Shown: positions 6,970-10,904 of the stretch, piece after piece | How the letters are laid out: the number at the start of each line of letters is the position of its first letter | Position numbering within the stretch: the stretch's first letter is position 1 | Source of the DNA: Holosporales bacterium | Lineage (GTDB): Bacteria; Pseudomonadota; Alphaproteobacteria; RUG11792 | Assembly (NCBI GenBank): GCA_031263345.1 | Contig: JAISFY010000082.1 | Location: forward strand, 1 to 10,904 | DNA length: 10,904 nt | Direction: 5' to 3' | Position numbers and translations under genes: made by a program | The notes under the pieces: generated by a model | Databases searched by the model: none | What the model was told of the DNA's origin: nothing | What the model saw: the letters and a program-made list of their open reading frames with translations, nothing else

Positions 6970-6999
6970 TTGAAATCATCCCTACCATGAAAAACTGCC

Positions 7000-8190
7000 T
7001 CATTTTATGATCTTCGAAACAACGCCAGCACCAACCGTTCTACCTCCCTCTCTAATGGCGAATCTCAGGTTATCTTCCATCGCAATAGGAGAAATAAGTT
7101 CAACATTTATTTTAACATTATCTCCAGGCATTACCATCTCAACCCCAGCCGGCAATGTCACAGTTCCTGTCACATCTGTCGTCCTGAAATAGAATTGCGG
7201 TCTGTAGTTACCAAAAAATGGAGTATGGCGCCCACCTTCTTCCTTTGTTAAAACGTAAACTTCAGCTTCAAACGTAGTATGAGGAGTAATGGAGCCAGGA
7301 GCAGCCAAAACCTGCCCTCTTTCAACTTCCTCTCTTTTCGTTCCTCTAAGAAGAGCCCCTATGTTATCCCCAGCCTCACCTTGGTCTAAAAGCTTCCTGA
7401 ACATTTCGACACCAGTGACTGTCGTCCTTTGAGTCGATCTAAGACCAACAATTTCAACTTCCTCCCCAACCTTTATCACCCCCCTTTCCACTCGCCCGGT
7501 AACAACCGTCCCACGTCCAGAAATGGAAAACACATCTTCAATTGGAAGCAAAAATGGCTTATCGATAGCTCTCTGAGGTTGAGGTATATAGGAATCCACA
7601 GCTTCCATCAGTTTCATGATTGAATCCTTACCCAGAGCCGCATCCTTTCCCTCCAAGGCCACGACAGCAGCTCCACGAATGATTGGAATATCGTCCCCTG
7701 GGAAATTGTACGAACTTAATAATTCCCTCACCTCCATCTCGACCAAATCGACAAGCTCCGGATCATCGACCAAGTCCATCTTGTTGAGATACACGACGAG
7801 AGCCGGAACACCAACCTGCCTGGCCAGGAGGACATGCTCTCTAGTCTGAGGTTTCGGACCATCCGCAGCTGAAACGACCAGAATCGCTCCATCCATCTGA
7901 GCAGCACCAGTAATCATGTTTTTTACATAATCGGCATGTCCAGGACAGTCAACATGAGCATAATGTCTATTATCGGTTTCATATTCTACGTGCGCCGTTG
8001 AAATGGTAATACCCCTGGCCTTTTCCTCAGGAGCACCGTCTATTTCATCGTAAGCCATAAAACTGGCTTTACCAAGCTCTGACATGACCTTCGTTATGGC
8101 GGCAGTTAATGTTGTCTTCCCATGATCAACGTGCCCAATTGTCCCAATATTGCAATGCGGCTTCGACCTTTCAAACTTTTCCTTCGCCAT
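7000..8190 (-). CDS. tuf: Elongation factor Tu
   Basis: EF-Tu is the cytoplasmic GTPase that delivers aminoacyl-tRNA to the ribosomal A site. The 396-residue protein is full length. G1 is GHVDHGKT (19-26), switch I RGITI (59-63, with Thr62), G3 DCPGH (81-85, catalytic His85) and G4 NKMD (136-139). The G5 position reads AAV (174-176) instead of the usual SAL. Domains 2 and 3 are recognisable from FSISGRGTVVTGRVERG and GGRHTPFFGNYRPQFYFRTTDVTG, ending GRTVGAGVVSKIIK. Tyr161 (E. coli Tyr160) is kept. GGAG lies six to seven bases before the ATG, 47 bases after fusA. Whether a second tuf copy exists elsewhere is unknown. Confidence 0.98.
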   Translation of the reverse strand: MAKEKFERSKPHCNIGTIGHVDHGKTTLTAAITKVMSELGKASFMAYDEIDGAPEEKARGITISTAHVEYETDNRHYAHVDCPGHADYVKNMITGAAQMDGAILVVSAADGPKPQTREHVLLARQVGVPALVVYLNKMDLVDDPELVDLVEMEVRELLSSYNFPGDDIPIIRGAAVVALEGKDAALGKDSIMKLMEAVDSYIPQPQRAIDKPFLLPIEDVFSISGRGTVVTGRVERGVIKVGEEVEIVGLRSTQRTTVTGVEMFRKLLDQGEAGDNIGALLRGTKREEVERGQVLAAPGSITPHTTFEAEVYVLTKEEGGRHTPFFGNYRPQFYFRTTDVTGTVTLPAGVEMVMPGDNVKINVELISPIAMEDNLRFAIREGGRTVGAGVVSKIIK

Positions 8191-8219
8191 TTCCTACTCC
8201 ATCTTTTTCAAAAACCTTT

Positions 8220-8246
8220 TACGACACTCGCGACATTCTACGACAC
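8220..8246 (-). repeat. Imperfect repeat across the fusA stop and fusA-tuf spacer
   Basis: Read on the minus strand, GTGTCGTA occurs at 8246-8239, where it encodes the last two fusA codons and the start of the TAG stop. It recurs 19 bases later at 8227-8220, with a third, shorter TGTCG at 8235-8231 between them. The second copy is in a different frame relative to fusA. It resembles a small local duplication of the fusA 3' end. No stable hairpin forms from it, and I assign no function. Confidence 0.55.
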
Positions 8247-10310
8247 TTTTGTCTTAATTTCATCAGCAATTTGCTGAGGGACATGATCGTAATGATCAAA
8301 AACCATCGAAAATTGTGCTCTGCCCTGACTCATAGATCTCAGTACATTAACGTAACCAAACATATTTGCTAGCGGGACCATTGCCGATATTTCTCTGGCA
8401 TTCCCGATCTGATCCATTCCAGAAATCTGCCCACGGCGACTATTCAGGTCACCTATAACATCGCCCATATAATCTTCAGGAGTCACAACCGCAACTTTCA
8501 TAATGGGCTCTAATAACCTAGGAGCACACCTCCCAATCCCCTCCCTGAAAGCCGCTCGTGCAGCAATTTCAAATGCTAAAACGCTCGAATCAACATCATG
8601 ATATGCCCCATCCACCAAAGTCGCCTTAAAATCGATCATCGGGAATCCTGCGATAACTCCTGTTCCCAGCGCAGACTGAAGCCCCTTCATAACTCCAGGG
8701 ATATATTCTTTGGGAACCACACCTCCAACAATTTTATTCTCGAAAACGAATCCAGAACCAGGCTCAAGAGGCTCAAAGAACAGTTTTATTCTCGCAAACT
8801 GTCCAGCCCCACCAGTCTGTTTTTTATGAGTATAATCGATTTCATTCCGTTTAGTAATCGTCTCTCTATAAGCTACCTGCGGAGATCCAATCTTTGCATC
8901 AACTTTATGCTCTCGCTTCAGGATATCGACCTTTATTTCAAGATGCAGTTCACCCATCCCCTGTATTATCGTTTGCCCACTTTCATTATCAGATGATACC
9001 CTAAAGGAAGGATCTTCTGAAGCCATCCTTGATAGGGCAATTCCCATTTTCTCCTGATCCGCTTTCGTACATGGCTCTATCGCAATTTCAATGACCGGAT
9101 CAGGGAATTCCATCTTTTCCAATACGACCGGTTCAGTTTGAGAACATAACGTCTCTCCAGTAGTCGTTACCTTCAATCCGCAGAGAGCAACTATATCTCC
9201 AGCCGCAGCGTATTTAATATCTTCTCTATTGTTGGCATGCATCAAAAGCATTCGCCCAATTCTTTCAACCTTATCTTTTACAGAGTTTAAAACACTCGTA
9301 CCAGATTCTAAAATTCCAGAATAAATTCTAAAAAATGTAATACTACCAACGAACGGATCCGTCATAATCTTAAAAGCCAAACCGGAAAACGGTTCTGCAT
9401 CATCCGGTCTCCTTACGGTCTCCTTTCCATTGAGCAACGTACAATGGATGTCTCTGATATCAAGTGGTGATGGGAGATAATCGATAACCGCATCTAGAAG
9501 GTATTGCACTCCCTTGTTTTTAAAGGCTGAACCACACAAAACCGGAACGAACGCCCCATTGATGGTACCAGCACGAATACATTTCTTAAGTAAATCTAAG
9601 CAAATCTCTTTCCCTTCGAGATACGCCTCCATTGCTACATCATTCTGTTCGACAACGATATCAAGGAGCTGCCCTCTGTATTTATCGGCCTCTTTCCTCA
9701 CGTCGTCTGGTATCTCTACAACGTCGTACTTAGCCCCGAGATCTTCGTTGTGCCAAATGTAGGCCTTCATTTCAATGAGGTCAACCAGACCGCGAAAATC
9801 AGATTCTACCCCGATCGGTAAAGCAATAACGACAGGTTTCGCCCCTAACCTCTCGATTATCATATCGACACAACGATAAAAATCAGCACCAATCCTGTCC
9901 ATCTTATTGATAAAGCAGATCCTCGGTACTTTATATCTATCAGCCTGACGCCAGACTGTTTCCGATTGTGGTTCAACACCAGCAACGCCATCAAATACGG
10001 TAACTGCGCCATCCAATACACGAAGACTTCTTTCTACCTCAACAGTAAAATCGACATGCCCAGGGGTATCGATGATGTTAATTCTGTGATTTCTCCAGAA
10101 GCAAGTTGTAGCAGCGGAGGTAATCGTAATCCCCCTTTCCTGTTCCTGCTCCATCCAGTCCATCGTTGCAGCACCTTCGTGGACCTCACCTATCTTGTAG
10201 GACTTCCCAGTATAATACAGAATCCTCTCGGTCGTCGTCGTCTTACCAGCATCAATATGCGCCATAATCCCTATATTTCTATAGAGCTCAATCGGCGTAG
10301 TGCGCTTCAT
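8238..10310 (-). CDS. fusA: Elongation factor G
   Basis: EF-G is the GTPase that drives translocation and, with RRF, ribosome recycling. From the ATG at 10310 the product is 690 residues, starting MKRTTPIELYRNIGIMAHIDAGKTT. Motifs are G1 AHIDAGKT (17-24), switch I RGITI (59-63), G3 DTPGH (81-85), G4 NKMD (135-138) and a normal G5 GSAF. Later landmarks are GMGELHLEI in domain III, the domain IV QTGGAGQFARI and LVDGAYHDVDSS, and domain V EPIMKVAVVTPEDYMGDVIGDLNSRRG. The start 10310 fits family length and an SD spacing of nine bases; an ATG at 10319 would add three residues. Longer extensions enter rpsG. The protein holds 11 cysteines, many for an EF-G. Stop TAG. Confidence 0.97.
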   Translation of the reverse strand: MKRTTPIELYRNIGIMAHIDAGKTTTTERILYYTGKSYKIGEVHEGAATMDWMEQEQERGITITSAATTCFWRNHRINIIDTPGHVDFTVEVERSLRVLDGAVTVFDGVAGVEPQSETVWRQADRYKVPRICFINKMDRIGADFYRCVDMIIERLGAKPVVIALPIGVESDFRGLVDLIEMKAYIWHNEDLGAKYDVVEIPDDVRKEADKYRGQLLDIVVEQNDVAMEAYLEGKEICLDLLKKCIRAGTINGAFVPVLCGSAFKNKGVQYLLDAVIDYLPSPLDIRDIHCTLLNGKETVRRPDDAEPFSGLAFKIMTDPFVGSITFFRIYSGILESGTSVLNSVKDKVERIGRMLLMHANNREDIKYAAAGDIVALCGLKVTTTGETLCSQTEPVVLEKMEFPDPVIEIAIEPCTKADQEKMGIALSRMASEDPSFRVSSDNESGQTIIQGMGELHLEIKVDILKREHKVDAKIGSPQVAYRETITKRNEIDYTHKKQTGGAGQFARIKLFFEPLEPGSGFVFENKIVGGVVPKEYIPGVMKGLQSALGTGVIAGFPMIDFKATLVDGAYHDVDSSVLAFEIAARAAFREGIGRCAPRLLEPIMKVAVVTPEDYMGDVIGDLNSRRGQISGMDQIGNAREISAMVPLANMFGYVNVLRSMSQGRAQFSMVFDHYDHVPQQIADEIKTKVS

Positions 10311-10319
10311 GGAATTCAT

Positions 10320-10330
10320 CTCCCCTCCCC
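10320..10330 (-). promoter_or_regulatory. Tandem Shine-Dalgarno deciding the fusA start
   Basis: The minus strand reads GGGGAGGGGAG just before two candidate fusA ATGs. The proximal GGGGAG (10325-10320) is nine bases from the ATG at 10310. The distal GGAGG is only about four bases from the ATG at 10319. This spacing, with alignment to other EF-G N-termini, favours 10310. The site lies within the 25 bases between the rpsG stop and the chosen start. Confidence 0.7.
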
Positions 10331-10335
10331 TATTT

Positions 10336-10806
10336 TCACCATCTATAGTGGGCGAACGCTCTGTTAGCTTCGGCCATTTTATGGGTATCGTCCTTTTTCT
10401 TAACAGCAGCTCCCTTCCCAAAGGAAGCCTCCAAAAGCTCTGCGGCTAACCTCTCTTCCATCGTCTTTTCCGATCTCGCCCTTGCGGCCTTAATCAACCA
10501 ACGAATCGAGAGAGCACGTGCCCTTCCAGAGGCAACTTCAGTTGGAATCTGATACGTCGCCCCACCAACTCGACGTGATCTAACCTCTAAAGTCGGCTTA
10601 ACATTAGCCAATGCGTCCGTAAACAATTCCAAACAACTCTTTCCGTTCTTTCCATGAATCCTATCGAAGGCACCGTACACTATCCTTTCAGAAACGGATT
10701 TTTTCCCATCATACATTAGGCAGTTCATAAATTTCGTCACGACGGCATCACCGTATTTCGGATCCTTCAAAAACTCCCGCTTTTCAGCAGCTCTACGCCT
10801 CGACAT
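10336..10806 (-). CDS. rpsG: 30S ribosomal protein S7
   Basis: S7 nucleates assembly of the 30S head by binding the 3' major domain of 16S rRNA and touches the E-site tRNA. The 156 residues equal the standard length: MSRRRAAEKREFLKDPKYGDAVVTKFMNCLMYDGKKSVSERIVYGA (1-46), the signature LEVRSRRVGGATYQIPTEV (about 73-91), RWLIKAARARSEKTMEERLAAELLEA and the C-terminal KMAEANRAFAHYRW. GAGGGG lies about ten bases before the ATG. The spacer to rpsL is only 29 bases, shorter than the E. coli spacer that holds the S7 repressor site. Stop TGA. Confidence 0.98.
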   Translation of the reverse strand: MSRRRAAEKREFLKDPKYGDAVVTKFMNCLMYDGKKSVSERIVYGAFDRIHGKNGKSCLELFTDALANVKPTLEVRSRRVGGATYQIPTEVASGRARALSIRWLIKAARARSEKTMEERLAAELLEASFGKGAAVKKKDDTHKMAEANRAFAHYRW

Positions 10807-10835
10807 CTCTTCTAAGCCCCTCTCTTCTTTCTAAA

Positions 10836-10904
10836 TCATTTCGGTTTCTTGGCACCGTACCTGGAACGGGCCTGCTTCCTATCCTTAACACCATGAGTAT
10901 CGAG
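10836..10904 (-). CDS. rpsL: 30S ribosomal protein S12, C-terminal fragment
   Basis: The last 22 codons and the TGA stop are present; the gene enters from the right edge. The fragment reads LDTHGVKDRKQARSRYGAKKPK, matching the highly conserved S12 C-terminus (GVKDRKQARSKYGAKRPK in many bacteria). S12 sits at the decoding centre; the residues linked to streptomycin resistance lie upstream of this fragment and cannot be assessed. Position directly ahead of rpsG is the standard str-operon arrangement. Confidence 0.95.
   Translation of the reverse strand, partial: LDTHGVKDRKQARSRYGAKKPK

Larger units (their letters stand above)
1..10904 (-). other. Fused str-S10-spc ribosomal protein operon segment
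   Basis: All 21 genes run in the same direction, in the order rpsL-rpsG-fusA-tuf-rpsJ-rplC-rplD-rplW-rplB-rpsS-rplV-rpsC-rplP-rpmC-rpsQ-rplN-rplX-rplE-rpsN-rpsH-rplF. The largest spacer is 47 bases (fusA-tuf), and most are under 25. Overlaps of the ATGA type occur at rplD/rplW and rpsS/rplV. No convincing promoter or hairpin-plus-T-run terminator is visible in any spacer, so a single long transcript entering from upstream of rpsL and continuing past rplF is the simplest reading. That is inferred from spacing, not demonstrated. Both ends of the operon lie outside the window. Confidence 0.9.

Noticed and set aside
8191..8237. Possible promoter or terminator in the fusA-tuf spacer
   Set aside because: No paired -35/-10 boxes are visible. 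The TTTTTCAAAAA at 8204-8214 has only a one-base centre and no GC stem, so it cannot form an intrinsic terminator.
8598..8996. 132-codon plus-strand reading frame opposite fusA
   Set aside because: It is a low-complexity-looking antisense product with no family resemblance, lying opposite the conserved C-terminal half of EF-G.
9966..10367. 133-codon plus-strand reading frame across the fusA start and rpsG end
   Set aside because: It runs antisense across two conserved genes and shows no recognisable motif.
10311..10421. N-terminal extension of the fusA frame of up to 37 residues
   Set aside because: It runs into the rpsG coding region, its residues resemble no EF-G, and the ATG at 10310 matches family length and has a well-spaced ribosome binding site.
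1..10904. Reassigned genetic code (TGA as tryptophan), as in some tiny alphaproteobacterial symbionts
   Set aside because: TGA terminates nine genes exactly at the expected family C-termini, and tryptophan is encoded by TGG in the conserved positions I checked, such as the S7 and S14 C-termini.

Overview
The window is one uninterrupted run of 21 translation genes, all read from the minus strand. In transcription order (high to low coordinate) they are rpsL (3' end only), rpsG, fusA, tuf, rpsJ, rplC, rplD, rplW, rplB, rpsS, rplV, rpsC, rplP, rpmC, rpsQ, rplN, rplX, rplE, rpsN, rpsH and rplF (5' end only). This is the fused str-S10-spc ribosomal protein cluster.

The proteins look alphaproteobacterial. 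S14 is the 101-residue zinc-free form, EF-G and EF-Tu carry alpha-type N-termini and switch regions, S19 ends in YGHKADKKAKR, and the L24 and L22 tails are alpha-like. Str, S10 and spc genes joined without a break also fit. Moderate GC and a cysteine-rich EF-G leave room for a host-associated lineage (Holosporales or Rickettsiales type), but this window cannot settle the family. TGA ends nine genes, so the standard bacterial code is in use.

Layout by region: 10836-10904 is the S12 tail; 10336-10806 is S7; 8238-10310 is EF-G; 7000-8190 is EF-Tu; 4243-6969 holds S10, L3, L4, L23 and L2; 2048-4228 holds S19, L22, S3, L16, L29 and S17; 1-2045 holds L14, L24, L5, S14, S8 and the first codons of L6. 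No spacer exceeds 47 bases. Two gene pairs overlap in an ATGA (rplD/rplW and rpsS/rplV), and several others are 1-6 bases apart. Co-transcription and translational coupling are therefore likely throughout. I see no internal promoter, intrinsic terminator, RNA gene, mobile element or CRISPR array.

The products work together: small- and large-subunit proteins assemble the ribosome, and EF-Tu and EF-G drive tRNA delivery and translocation. I found no novel system. The points worth a second look are residue-level: a Ser-to-Ala change in the EF-Tu G5 motif, loss of the methylated glutamine at the L3 loop tip, and an Arg-to-Cys change in L16. Others are an imperfect repeat after fusA, TAA-poor stop codon use, and an rpsL-rpsG spacer too short for the E. 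coli type S7 operator. Three genes (fusA, rplD, rplB) have longer upstream-extended reading frames that I rejected in favour of family-consistent starts.
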